Assembly (NCBI GenBank): GCA_009363875.1
Contig: CM018680.1
Coordinates: 66,930,639 to 66,994,638, forward strand
Direction: 5' to 3'
DNA length: 64,000 nucleotides
Source: Mikania micrantha
Taxonomy: Eukaryota > Streptophyta > Magnoliopsida > Asterales > Asteraceae
Of the stretch, positions 23,941 through 35,929 are shown piece by piece (the stretch's first letter is position 1; every line of letters begins with the position of its first letter). The notes under the pieces are model-generated. The model was not told the origin of the DNA and searched no databases. It saw nothing but the letters and a program-made list of their open reading frames with translations. A program made the translations under genes and the position numbers.

Positions 23941-24200
23941 TGTACTCAACTTAGAGTACTCAACTTCGTGTACTCAACTTAGACTACTCAACTTCGTGTA
24001 CTCAACTTAGAGTACTCAACTTCGTGTACTCAACTTCGTGTACTCAACTTAGAGTACTCAACTTAGTGTACTCAACTTAGAGTACTCAACTTAGAGTACT
24101 CAACTTAGTGTACTCAACTTAGAGTACTCAACTTAGTGTGCTCAATTTCGTGAACTCCACTTAGAATACTCAATTTCGTGAACTCCACTTAGTGTACTCC
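23941..24200. repeat. 14-bp minisatellite, left array
   Basis: Tandem TACTCAACTTAGAG and TACTCAACTTCGTG units, about eighteen copies. A homologous array lies at about 35930-36215. The chromovirus at 24462-35799 now separates the two. Confidence 0.93.
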
Positions 24201-24461
24201 ATTTTCGTGAACCTTTCCTATATATATGAGTACCTTGGGAAATGTGCTAACCTTTGGTTGGAAGCATTCTCTCTCAAGAACTCAAAGAGCGCAGGTTCGA
24301 GAATTTCAAGAAACGAATTTTGATCAGCCAAACGAAGGACGAAACGCACGGGAAGCTACAGAAAGGATCATCTAACACCATGTAAGGGTTTGATGCATGA
24401 AAGTTTCGATTTTTAGACAAAAAGGAAAACATGCATAAAGGTCACGCCTTTATGCAGAAAG
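24201..24461 (+). mobile_element. LTR-like sequence A, part before the chromovirus insertion
   Basis: A TATA-like CCTATATATATGAG (24216-24229) follows the minisatellite and precedes a less AT-rich segment, like an LTR U3/R boundary. The sequence is cut at 24461 and resumes after GAAAG at 35800. Its left boundary is unknown. Confidence 0.5.
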
Positions 24462-26596
24462 TGTCACACCCCCACCTCTCGTCATCTGTTGATGATGTCA
24501 CTGAAACGGTTGCGGTAGCATAGTGGTGATGTCTCAGAAGTGAGGGGTGACTTACTTGATCCAATATCACAAGCACACAGATTAACTTAAAGTAAATACA
24601 TTAGAAGGTTCGACATTAACATACACACTGCAGTCTACAACTAAGTTTATTACATAATCTAATACATTTAAGTTCAACTATGTGAAGTGCATCCTCACCG
24701 AGTCGTCACCGTTGTCCTGCAAAATGTTGAGTTTAAAACGTCAGCACAAAGCTGGTGAGTTCGACAGTTCAAATTTAAAACAATATGATATGATAAGTAT
24801 GTTCTCAAAAGTTCAGTTCCGGATAACCATGGGACCCGTATCTAGTTCCTTTCGGACAGTTGTACATTCATGAAGATACTACCCGTCGGTAAATATCTTA
24901 GTGCCTCATGATCTTAATGTCTATCACAAACATTAAGAAGTTGTTTTGGAAACAGGTACCAAATATTCACACCAGGGGAGATGCAATCCTCCCAGCAAAT
25001 GGGTTGTCAGCCAATAGTACTATCAATGATTCCTGTTCGGCCCCACATGGGTTCACTAAATACAGTTCACGAGATGAGGACTTTTTGATACTGTGATAGA
25101 GATACTAACGGCAAAATCCCATGAAATCACACAAAAGTCACATGTAATCACACTTATTACAGTGATGCATATCATATGTTCAGAAAAGGTTTGCAGAGTT
25201 ACCCCGAAGTTTATAAAACACTAAAAAGAAAAGGGGTTGTACGAAACTCACCTGATGATATAAAGGTAGCAGAATATCTCCCAACTGATAATAAAGGGTG
25301 ATTCTGCATTTAGTTATGTTTAATGAGTTATTTATGTTCTAGTTTACTGATTAGATCTTTCTGAACATTCAATGTCAAAGACATTGCTTTGTTAGTCATC
25401 AAACCGATATTAAATGTTTAATTGGTTACTTTAGTATTATATCATACAATGTATGATAATGTAGGAACCTACATTGCATTAGATTCCTAATACAAGGTTG
25501 ATGACACTCTTGATTAATCAGAATAGTCTTGGACTAACCAAATAGTTAATGTTGTTGATTATAATGCTAAAACAGTTTCTAGATGGCTTAATGGCTTAGG
25601 AATGATCAATCCTTGTTATTGATTACCCAAATATCATGAAATATCACAATGTAGCATCAGAATAGGTGTAATATCCAAGTTTAACATACTAATCTGACTG
25701 TTATCATAAACATCAGATAATCGTTCCAATGAGTATGTTAATGATTGTGATTAGTTTGAAACACTTGGATTTAACCTTGCATTTCAAGGATTAATCCAAC
25801 TAATCACCTACATTGTTATAATCAAATGGATTAAACCATTATAATCATGGGTATGGTTTCATGCAAACCGGGCATTACAACGGATCAAAACAAGGATTTA
25901 ACCGTTAAAACTTCGTGTTCTTTGTTTATAATCAATCCTAGCCATCATCTAGGCAATAATCAACAATCCTAACTATGTCATTACGTTCAAAATCAAGATC
26001 TAATCAATCAAAATCAAACCAGAAAGTTTAAACGGATCATTACCTAATCTGACGGATATCTGTGGTTAAAACAACGATTAGGGCTTGTAGAAATGATTCC
26101 TGGTGCGATCCACTGCTTCTGATGGCTTCAAAATAGAATTTTTATGGTGATTTTATGTGTTTTTTCTTCGTTTGAAGGTGGAACATACGCGAGAAGAAGA
26201 AGAAATATCTTCTGCATGGAAATCTGACGAAGTAGATCAGATCATTACACCGCCACACCCGTTGCGTACCGCGACCGGAAGCCAATTTTGGCTTCGCGTA
26301 CCGCGAAGATTTACGGGAATTTCAGATATTTCCAAGCATCGCGTACTGCGGAGAACCCTTATCTCATCCTTCGCGTACCGTGACGAGGCCACAAATCCAA
26401 TACTTAGAAATTTTTCTTCGTTTTCCGATTCCGGGCAATCCAGGACTCCGTTTTGTGCACGATTTTCGTCCACGTACATCATTTCTCGCATACTATCGAT
26501 CTGTAATAATTTCAATAGCCAAATTAGCGCGGATTTCTAGAACGATCAAATGTGATCACATCATTAATGACGTAATTCTCGTATGCAACTGTCACA
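24462..26596 (-). repeat. 3' LTR of the second chromovirus
   Basis: It starts TGTCACACCCCCACC and ends GCAACTGTCACA. It contains a 9-bp-stem hairpin (24912-24938) and GC-rich inverted repeats such as CTTCGCGTACCGCGAAG (26292-26308). Confidence 0.95.
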
Positions 26597-26611
26597 GTAT
26601 CCTCCTGTTAG
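26597..26611 (-). other. Polypurine tract of the second chromovirus
   Basis: On the minus strand AACAGGAGGATAC immediately precedes the 3' LTR. It is purine-rich and correctly placed. Confidence 0.75.
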
Positions 26612-26659
26612 AGAAATTTCGTCCCGAAATTTAGTGAAGACTTACTATATGACAATCGT

Positions 26660-29600
26660 TTATGATAATAGATGTGGGTACTTTGATTTCATTTGATCTT
26701 CACGTTCCCAAGTATATTCAGGTCCACGTTGTGAGTTCCATCGCACTTTAACGATTAGTATGCGGCTACATTTCAGCAATTTCATTTCTCGATCCATTAC
26801 CTCTACTGGTTCTTCACTGAACTGAAGTTTTTCATCAATATGAATTTCTTCTAGAGGTACGATCAATGATTCATCAGTCAGGCACTTCTTCAGATTGGAT
26901 ACGTGAAAAACATCGTGAATATTACTGAGTTCAAGAGGTAACTCAAGTCTGTAGGCTACTGATCCAACTCTTTCAAGAATTCTGAATGGCCCTACAAATC
27001 TTGCTGAAAGTTTACCTCTCTTCCCAAATCTGAAAATGCCTTTCCAAGGTGATACTTTCAACATAACCCAATCACCTACTTGGAATTCTAACGGTCTACG
27101 ACGATTATCAGCATAACTCTTTTGACGATCGCGAGCAGCTTTAATTCGTTCCTGAATGAGTGCGATCTTATCAGTTGTTTCCTGAATGAATTCTGGGCCT
27201 ATGATTTGACTTTCACCTACCTCTGACCAACAGATAGGTGATCTGCACTTGCGTCCATAAAGTGCTTCAAATGGAGCGCATTGAATACTGGTATGGTAGT
27301 TGTTATTGTATGAAAATTCAACAAGTGGAAGATGAATATCCCAGCTACATCCAAAATCAATCACACAGCTTCTGAGCATGTCTTCAAGAGTTTGATTTTT
27401 TCGTTCAGTCTATCCGTCAGTTTGTGGATGATAAGCTGTGCTCATATTGATTTGTGTGCCCAGAGCTTTCTGAAGAGTTTGCCAAAATCGTGACATAAAT
27501 CGACTATCTCTGTCAGAAATGATAGAGATTGGTACTCCGTGTCGAGATACAATCTCAATAACATAGAGTTTAGCGAGTCGATCCATAGAATAATCCTATC
27601 GGATGGGTAAGAAATGCGCAGATTTCGTAAGGCGATCAACGATAACCCATATAGAGTCATGACTACGTGATGTTCTGGGTAATTTAGTAATGAAATCCAT
27701 AGAGATTTGATCCCATTTCCACATGGGAATCTCAGGTTGTTGTAACAACCCAGAAGGTCGTTGATGTTCAGCCTTAACTTTGAGACATGTTAAAGATCGA
27801 TCCACATATTCAGCAATATGTTTCTTCATTCCAGGCCACCAGTAAAAGTCTTTGAGGTCTTTATACATTTTATCAGCACCTGGATGAATAGAATACCTGG
27901 ATTTGTGCGCCTCATCCAAGATAATTGTTCTAGAGTTACCGAAGCAAGGAATCCACATTCGGTTTTTGAAATACAACAGTCCATCATTTTTGGTATCGAG
28001 TTTCTTGTCTAATCCCCTCAGTCCCTCAGCAGAATAGTTCGTTGCTTGTAAAGCTTGTTGCTGAGCTTCTTTAATTTGAGGAATTAGACCGGTTTGAATA
28101 GTCATACCTAACGCTTTCACACGTAAAGGTTTGACTCGTTCCTTGCGACTTAAGGCATCGGCTACGACATTCGCTTTACCTGGGTGATCTAAAATGTTCA
28201 ACCCATCGCCTCTGTCGCATGTTCAACATTTTCTGATCTAAAATGTGCTGGAGACTTTTGTGATCAGTGTATATAATACACTTAGTTCCGTATAGATAAT
28301 GTCTCCAAATCTTGAGTGCAAACACCACTGCACCAAGTTCTAGATCATGTGTGGTATAGTTCTTCTCGTGTACTTTCAGTTGTCGAGAAGCATAAGCAAT
28401 TACCTTATCCTTCTGCATTAGGACACACCCAAGACCTTGATGAGAAGCATCACAGTATACTGTGAAATTATCAATACCTTCCGGTAATGCCAAGATAGGT
28501 GCGTTGCAGAGTTTGTGTTTCAACAGTTGGAACGCCTCCTCCTGTTGAGGATCCCATATAAAAGGTTGATTCTTTTGGGTCAATGTGGTGAGTGGCAAGG
28601 CTATCTTTGAAAAGTTCTTGATAAACCTGTGATAATAACCTGCCAACCCCAAAAATTGACGTATTTCAGTCGGGGTTCGTGGTGTCTCCCACTGTTTTAC
28701 TGCTTGAATCTTACTGGGATCCACTTGAATACCGTTTTGATTCACAACATGCCCGAGAAATTGAACTTCTCGTAACCAAAATTCACACTTGGAGAATTTG
28801 GCATATAATTTCTCATGTGCCAAAAGTTCTAGAATTAATTTCAAGTGTTGAGCATGTTCTTGTTGGTTTCGGGAATAAATGAGAATATCATCAATAAACA
28901 CAATCACAAATTTATCCAGATAAGGTCTACATACTCGATTCATCAGATCCATGAAAACTGCTGGTGCATTTGTTAAACCAAACGGCATTACAAGAAATTC
29001 GTAATGTCCGTATCGGGTTCGGAAAGCAGTTTTAGGAACATCATCGTCATGGATTCGCAACTGATGGTATTCGGATCTCAAATCAATTTTTGAGAAGTAA
29101 GTAGCACCTTGCAATTGATCAAACAGATCATCAATACGACGTAGTGGATAACGGTTCTTGATTGTCAGTTTATTGAGTTCCCGGTAGTCAATACACATTC
29201 TGAATGAACCATCCTTCTTTTTCACAAAAAGAATTGGTGCTCCCCAAGGTGAGAAACTAGGTCTGATAAAACCTTTATCTAATAGTTCTTGCAATTGACC
29301 TGAAAGTTCTTGCATTTCTGATGGTGCAAGCCGATACGGGGCTTTAGCAACAGGTGCTGCACCTGGAATCAAGTCAATCCGAAATTCAACTTGTCTCACT
29401 GGGGGTAATCCTGAGATTTCCTCAGGAAATACTTCAGGAAAATCCTTGACTACTAGGATGTCTGTGATTCGTTTGGGTGAAGAGTTGTGCTCAGTTACAT
29501 GTGCTAGGAAAACATAACAGCCTTTCCTTAAGAATTTCTGAGCTCGCATACAAGATATGATACCAAGTTTTCTACCGGCTCGTTCTCCTTGAACTATCAG

Positions 29601-30140
29601 TGTATTACCGTTAGGTAATGGAATACGGATCATCTTGTTTTGACACACAACTTCCGCTTGGTTATCAGAAAGCCAGTCCATACCGACTACAACATCGAAG
29701 CTTCCAAGCTCAATAGGAAGTAAATTGATATTGAAAAGATGATCATTCAGATTCAAGGAACATCCTTGAATAACACTGTTAGTTTTGATTAACTTGCCAT
29801 TAGCAAGTTCAATAACATAAGGAGTTTCTAGATCTACCGTAGGCAATGAAATTAATGATGCAAATTCAGGAGAGATAAAACTCTTATATGCTCCTGTATC
29901 AAAGAGAACTGATGCGTAAAGATTATTAAGAAGAAACGTACCAGTAACAAAATTCGCATCATGTCTCGCCTCGATTGCACCAATCTGAAAAGCTCTCCCT
30001 CTAGCTTCAGTTCCCGGATTGGTGTTATTGTTTGGACAATTTCGCATGAGATGGTCAGTGCTTCCACATTTGTAGCATGACCGGTTGGTTTGAGTGGTTT
30101 GTCGTGGTGCTTATTTTGTGGTTGAGCAGGATATTGCAAT
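26660..30140 (-). pseudogene. Pol polyprotein of the second chromovirus (disrupted)
   Basis: In coding order: last zinc knuckle (CYKCGSTDHLMRNC), protease (LFDTGAYKSFIS), RT with FIDDILIYS, RNase H (YCDASHQGLG, DLELGAVVF, YTDHKSL), integrase (MDFITKLPRT, then ISDRDSRF and HPQTDG) and a chromodomain tail ending SKYPHLLS. Lesions: frame change from gag near 30055-30140; a deletion of about 23 nt in the RNase H end near 28190-28215, next to a repeated AACATTTTAGATCA; and in-frame TAG codons near 27594 and 27414, both in integrase. Most of RT is still clean. It is close in layout to the intact polyprotein at 3066-7523. Confidence 0.92.
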
Positions 30141-31371
30141 ATTTGGTGAAATGTCCAACTCGATTACAGTTGGCACAAACAGGACACGGTCCCGTGTGAT
30201 GAAATGAACATTTATTGCATTTGGGTGCCTGCCCTGTATAATTTTTCCTCTCAGGAATAGCAGCACCATAGTTTTTCACAGTTGGCTTGCTCTGGGTGAT
30301 TTCAGCTGGAGCTTTCGCCTTAGTTTTGCCAAACCACTTTCGTTTAGTACCTTTAGAAACATTAGAGGTACCGATATCACTACGGCTGTGAGCCGTCTGA
30401 GGTTTCAAAGACAGAGTACCACTCCTTACCGCCTCATTGGTAAGCTTAGTGGTCAAAAGAATTGTATGTTTCAGAGTTGTAGGTTCAGCTACAGTGACCA
30501 TTCCCCGAATCTGGGGAATCAAGCCCTTAATGTACTTCTCGATCAAGGCTGCTTCCGTAGGAAACATATCGGGAAGTAAACAAGTAAGTTCGTGAAACCG
30601 ATCGGTGTAAGCCAGACAATCAGCACCGATCATAGAGTGATTCCAGAATTCTTCCTGGAGTTTTTGAATTTCAGTGATTGGGCAGTACTCTGATCTAATC
30701 AGAGTTTTGAAATCATTCCAGGCCATTGAGTCAACTGTGGCTGAACCCAAAGTCTTGGCCTGGGTATTCCACCAGGTCAAAGCTGAGTCTTTCAGAGAAC
30801 AGGCAGCATAAGACACCTTATGCTCTGCCAAACATTGGCTAATTTTGAGTTTGGTTTCCATTTCCTCGATCCACCGTAAAAGACCAGCCGCTCCTTCCTT
30901 GCCTGTAAAAGTAGGAGGGTTGCAAGAAGCAAAGTACTTATATGTACACCCTTGCTGTGGTGGATCAGGAGCAGTTGTTTTTGTGGTTGTTGCACCGGTG
31001 GTAGTATGAGTTTCGACGTGACCACCAGCGGCATTATGTTCAGCATGATCGTGTTCCCCACCAGAACCTGCGGTGATATGTGGTTGGTGTTGTGTCAGAA
31101 CACCACAAGCAGATAATTGTTCACGCACAATTCGTGCTATCATAGCTTCATTTGTTTCAGATCCACTTGTACCAGCAGGTGGAACAGTACTTTCTCCAGG
31201 GTTCACTGGTGGAGCAGTATTTGTTTCCAAATTCCCAGGTGGAACCATGTTCGCTTCCGGATTTACACGCGGATCCGGATTTGATTCAACATTCAAAGGT
31301 GGAATTTGATTCTGTTCAAGGTTTGTGTTCTGAGTAGCTCTCTTAGCTGGTCGACCTCGTTTAGGAGCCAT
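30055..31371 (-). pseudogene. Gag of the second chromovirus, frameshifted at its end
   Basis: The capsid/nucleocapsid protein, about 440 residues. I chose the Met before APKRGRPAKR rather than the one four codons upstream. KRGRPAKR is an AT-hook-like motif at the very N-terminus. A Pro- and Asn-rich segment follows, then a retrotransposon Gag core (WIEEMETKLKISQCLAEHKV) and zinc knuckles CNKCSFHHTGPC and CANCNRVGHFTKYC. The frame then runs out near 30055 while the next knuckle continues in the pol frame. A single indel between them is the simplest explanation. Confidence 0.85.
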
Positions 31372-31610
31372 TAATCTGCTCACAAGCAGACAAACTCAAG
31401 TCAGTTTAAGAACATTAAAGATATAACCCGTTCTATCACATAAATTCAATCATATTCAGTTACACTGAAAATTTATATTGAAATGTGATTATAAAGAATA
31501 CAGTATAACTACATGAATTTAGTCCAGACATGTTCTCGATACACACAGATCATACAGATATTCGTAGTTATACTCAGTCCTGATAATTCAACAAAATGTC
31601 AAAATATTAC
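31372..31610 (-). other. Leader immediately upstream of gag
   Basis: AT-rich noncoding sequence between the minisatellite and the Gag start. Nothing further is recognised. Confidence 0.6.
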
Positions 31611-32235
31611 ACAGGACTTTGAAATGTTGCCACACAGGACTTTGATATGATGCCACATAGGACTTTGAAATGTTGTCACACAGACAATTGAAATGTTGCC
31701 ACACAGGACTTTGATATGTTGTCACACAGACAATTGAAATGTTGCCACACAGGACTTTGATATGATGCCACACAGGACTTTGAAATGTTGTCACACAGAC
31801 TTTGATATGATGCCACACAGGACTTTGACATGTTGTCACACAGACAATTGAAATGTTGCCAACATGACTTTGAAATGTTGTCACACAGACAATTGAAATG
31901 TTGCCACACAGGACTTTGATATGATGCCACACAGGACTTTGATATGATGCCACACAGGACTTTGAAATGTTGTCACACAGACAATTGAAATGTTGTCACA
32001 CAGGACTTTGATATGATGCCACACAGGACTTTGAAATGTTGTCACACAGACAATTGAAATGTTGCCACACAGGACTTTGATATGATGCCACACAGGACTT
32101 TGAAATGTTGTCACACAGACAATTGAAATGTTGCCACACAAGACTTTGATATGATGCCACACAGGACTTAGAAATGTTGTCACACAGACAATTGAAATGT
32201 TGCCACACAGGACTTTGATATGATACATTGCCACA
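31611..32235. repeat. Leader minisatellite of the second chromovirus
   Basis: About 620 bp of alternating 22-24-bp modules: GCCACACAGGACTTTGATATGAT, GACTTTGAAATGTTGTCACACA and CAATTGAAATGTTGCCACACA. Several frames stay open simply because the modules lack stops. I do not call these proteins. Confidence 0.93.
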
Positions 32236-32714
32236 CTGGCAATAGATATGTTCTCAAGTTGATATGTTCTTACTTGGAATTGTTTTTAGTCTCTAGTTGT
32301 TGATCACATGAATCTGATATTAACACACCAATCACATAACATACATAACCCATTACACAATTAAATACACAAAACAACCATTTATAAGCACTATTATCGA
32401 GTTTGATATAAACGAGTGTTACTACAACATCCATACAGATAACAACATATCCATCTACGGTATGTACAATGACAAGTCCCAAAATGAGTAATGCTCGATC
32501 GCACTTACCGTAGGAAATACAGTAAGCAGGCTAGTAAAATAGCTATAGTAGCCAATACTATAGCTAAACATAAGAGTCTAGCCTCAGTACTCAGTGTACC
32601 AAGCATCCAAATCCAGCCTTGCAGTCTCCCTCTCCAGACTGCAACTTGCTGCCAACATGCAGCAACCAGTGCCTGTCTCCAGTACCTACTCAAACGCTCC
32701 TCTATGGTCGCCCT
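32236..32714 (-). other. Noncoding part of the second chromovirus leader
   Basis: No gene or clear repeat is visible between the minisatellite and the upstream ORF. Confidence 0.5.
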
Positions 32715-33311
32715 CTAAGTCTGGGCATCAGTACCCATGATATTCACCTGCTCCATCAGAGTCAGGTGTGAAGTAAGAATCTCAAGTACTGTGGTGCGGG
32801 TATCCTCCAAGGTAGTCTGATGGTGATGAAGGTCCTGCCTCAGGCCCTGCAGGTCTTGAGAGACCTGCTGCAGTTGGGCACGCAGCTCAGCTTGGTGAGA
32901 GGATTCTCCCACCTCATGTATGGTCTGTGGCTCATCTCGGGGAGCCATCTGATATCTCGGGGGTAGCCCCGTGGTCTTGCGGGCTTGTCCCCGCATCCGT
33001 CGTAATCCGTCCCACGCAGGGACTCTCCGTGGAGAGGAGTTCTGTCTCCTCTCAGCAAAAGTATGAACCAAGGGTGAATGTGGAGGACTGGGTACAATGG
33101 GGGCTGCTGGTGGTAGTACTGGTGATGGTGGTGGTGGTGGAGTAACAAGTATGGGGGATGATGGTGTATGTGGTCCAGCAGGGGTCACCTGAGAGGCTGC
33201 AGATGAAGCCTCACTAGGATCCGAGTCTGCTCCTATACTACAGCTCGGGGTGTCGTTCAACCTCAGATAGGGAAATCTCTGGTAAATATACTGTTCGGCT
33301 TGATCGGCCAT
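32715..33311 (-). CDS. Extra ORF between 5' LTR and gag (Pro-rich, coiled-coil-like, unknown)
   Basis: 198 codons from MADQAEQYIY, in the same orientation as gag but about 1.3 kb upstream of it. I chose this Met because the open frame's earlier Met codons precede an AT-rich leader-like stretch. Residues about 45-85 are rich in Pro and Ser (TPPPPPSPVLPPAAP). Residues about 85-120 are basic, with many Arg. Residues about 140-190 look like an amphipathic coiled coil (ELRAQLQQVSQDLQGLRQDL). I recognise no domain. The frame is intact, unlike gag-pol, which could mean selection or chance. It may be a structural accessory protein or the remains of a captured sequence. Confidence 0.6.
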   Translation of the reverse strand: MADQAEQYIYQRFPYLRLNDTPSCSIGADSDPSEASSAASQVTPAGPHTPSSPILVTPPPPPSPVLPPAAPIVPSPPHSPLVHTFAERRQNSSPRRVPAWDGLRRMRGQARKTTGLPPRYQMAPRDEPQTIHEVGESSHQAELRAQLQQVSQDLQGLRQDLHHHQTTLEDTRTTVLEILTSHLTLMEQVNIMGTDAQT

Positions 33312-33646
33312 CGCTGTACAATAAAAATTTCTAATCAGTATCATGATGTAAATTTTAAATAACAATATTTAATATGAACATGATATGATGCTTCTTCCTA
33401 TCTCAAAACAACTATTCGTCCTTATAGTTATTAATGTTCCGCTTGAATTAAATTAAACTAGAACGCACATGTGTTGCAAATTTCAGTTATGCTGGCCATT
33501 CATAACTGGAATTTGTACCACCTGATTATTCTAGCTTCATTCAAAACAAGTGTTGTTCATTATTAATGTTCGGTGCTCTCTGTGTCACCATACGAGCCTA
33601 TGGTTATAGTCTAGGTCTCTAAGTCAACCTAATTTTCTATAACCTA
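33312..33646 (-). other. Leader next to the primer site
   Basis: Noncoding sequence between the upstream ORF and the primer site, with no recognised features. Confidence 0.5.
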
Positions 33647-33660
33647 TGGCTCTGATACCA
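33647..33660 (-). other. Primer-binding site (initiator Met tRNA)
   Basis: TGGTATCAGAGCCA on the minus strand, 3 bp from the 5' LTR. It is a full match to the initiator-Met pattern. Confidence 0.92.
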
Positions 33661-33663
33661 CCC

Positions 33664-35799
33664 TGTCACACCCCCACCTCTCGTCACCTGTTGATGATGT
33701 CACTGAAACGGTTGCGGAAGCATAGTGGTGATGGCTCAGAAGTGAGGGGTGACTTACTTGATCCAATATCACAAGCACACAGATTAACTTAAAGTAAATA
33801 CATTAGAAGGTTCGACATTAACATACACACTGCAGTCTACAACTAAGTTTATTACATAATCTAATACATTTAAGTTCAACTATGTGAAGTGCATCCTCAC
33901 CGAGTCGTCACCGTTGTCCTGCAAAATGTTGAGTTTAAAACGTCAGCACAAAGCTGGTGAGTTCGACAGTTCAAATTTAAAACAATATGATATGATAAGT
34001 ATGTTCTCAAAAGTTCAGTTCCGGATAACCATGGGACCCGTATCTAGTTCCTTTCGGACAGTTGTACATTCATGAAGATACTACCCGTCGGTAAATATCT
34101 TAGTGCCTCATGATCTTAATGTCTATCACAAACATTAAGAAGTTGTTTTGGAAACAGGTACCAAATATTCACACCAGGGGAGATGCAATCCTCCCAGCAA
34201 ATGGGTTGTCAGCCAATAGTACTATCAATGATTCCTGTTCGGCCCCACATGGGTTCACTAAATACAGTTCACGAGATGAGGACTTTTTGATACTGTGATA
34301 GAGATACTAACGGCAAAATCCCATGAAATCACACAAAAGTCACATGTAATCACACTTATTACAGTGATGCATATCATATGTTCAGAAAAGGTTTGCAGAG
34401 TTACCCCGAAGTTTATAAAACACTAAAAAGAAAAAGGGGTTGTACGAAACTCACCTGATGATATAAAGGTAGCAGAATATCTCCCAACTGATAATAAAGG
34501 GTGATTCTGCATTTAGTTATGTTTAATGAGTTATTTATGTTCTAGTTTACTGATTAGATCTTTCTGAACATTCAATGTCAAAGACATTGCTTTGTTAGTC
34601 ATCAAACCGATATTAAATGTTTAATTGGTTACTTTAGTATTATATCATACAATGTATGATAATGTAGGAACCTACATTGCATTAGATTCCTAATACAAGG
34701 TTGATGACACTCTTGATTAATCAGAATAGTCTTGGACTAACCAAATAGTTAATGTTGTTGATTATAATGCTAAAACAGTTTCTAGATGGCTTAATGGCTT
34801 AGGAATGATCAATCCTTGTTATTGATTACCCAAATATCATGAAATATCACAATGTAGCATCAGAATAGGTGTAATATCCAAGTTTAACATACTAATCTGA
34901 CTGTTATCATAAACATCAGATAATCGTTCCAATGAGTATGTTAATGATTGTGATTAGTTTGAAACACTTGGATTTAACCTTGCATTTCAAGGATTAATCC
35001 AACTAATCACCTACATTGTTATAATCAAATGGATTAAACCATTATAATCATGGGTATGGTTTCATGCAAACCGGGCATTACAACGGATCAAAACAAGGAT
35101 TTAACCGTTAAAACTTCGTGTTCTTTGTTTATAATCAATCCTAGCCATAATCTAGGAAATAATCAACAATCCTAACTATGTCATTACGTTCAAAATCAAG
35201 ATCTAATCAATCAAAATCAAACCAGAAAGTTTAAACGGATCATTACCTAATCTGACGGATATCTGCGGTTAAAACAACGGTCAGGGCTTGTAGAAATGAT
35301 TCCTGGTGCGATCCACTGCTTCTGATGGCTTCAAAATAGAATTTTTATGGTGATTTTGTGTGTTTTTTCTTCGTTTGAAGGTGGAACAGACGCGAGAAGA
35401 AGAAGAAATATCTTCTGCATGGAAATCTGATGAAGTAGATCAGATCATTGCACCGCCACACCCATCGCGTACCGCGACCAGAAGCCAATTTTGGCTTCGC
35501 GTACCGCGAAGATTTTCGGGAATTTCAAATATTTCCAATCATCACGTACCACGAAGAACCCTTATCCCATCCTTCGCGTACCGCGACGAGGCCAGAAATC
35601 CAATACTTAGAAATTTTTCTTCGTTTTTCGATTCCGGGCAATCCAGGACTCCGTTTTGTGCACGGTTTTCGCCCACGTTCATCATTTCTCGCATACTATC
35701 GATCTGTAATAATTTCAATAGCCAAATTAGCGCGGATTTCTAGAACGATCAAATGTGATCACATCATTAATGACGTAATTCTCGTATGCAACTGTCACA
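33664..35799 (-). repeat. 5' LTR of the second chromovirus
   Basis: 2,136 bp, paired with 24462-26596. Inverted repeat CTTCGCGTACCGCGAAG is at 35495-35511. Differences from the other LTR cluster between about 35263 and 35685. Confidence 0.95.
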
Positions 35800-35929
35800 G
35801 AAAGTTTGTTCCTTTTTGGTTCCAATACGTTAGTAAGGTCATAAGGGACCTAGAACTAACTCCCCAAAGTCATGGATAGATTTCTAAGATATTTTATGAA
35901 GAAAAGACGAGTACTTGAGTTCATGAACT

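Larger units (their letters stand above)
24462..35799 (-). mobile_element. Second chromovirus (Ty3/gypsy), complete but with broken genes
   Basis: 11,338 bp bounded by LTRs of 2,135 and 2,136 bp and the 5-bp duplication GAAAG (24457-24461 and 35800-35804). It reads on the minus strand: 5' LTR, initiator-Met primer site, an extra upstream ORF, a long minisatellite leader, gag, pol with chromodomain, polypurine tract, 3' LTR. The LTRs differ at about 29 positions by eye, very unevenly. Gag-pol has a frameshift, a deletion and two stop codons, so it cannot move without help. Confidence 0.94.

Noticed and set aside
24139..24461. LTR A starting at 24139 because TAGTG precedes it and follows 37417
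   Set aside because: The start falls inside the minisatellite, where TAGTG is common, and would leave an implausibly short U3.
24682..25096. Two small open frames, also present at 33884-34298
   Set aside because: They are identical because they lie in paired LTRs. They overlap the hairpin region and have no domain.
31588..32234. Overlapping open frames rich in SPVWHHIKVLCGN-like repeats
   Set aside because: They are translations of a minisatellite whose unit lacks stop codons. There is no unique coding signal.
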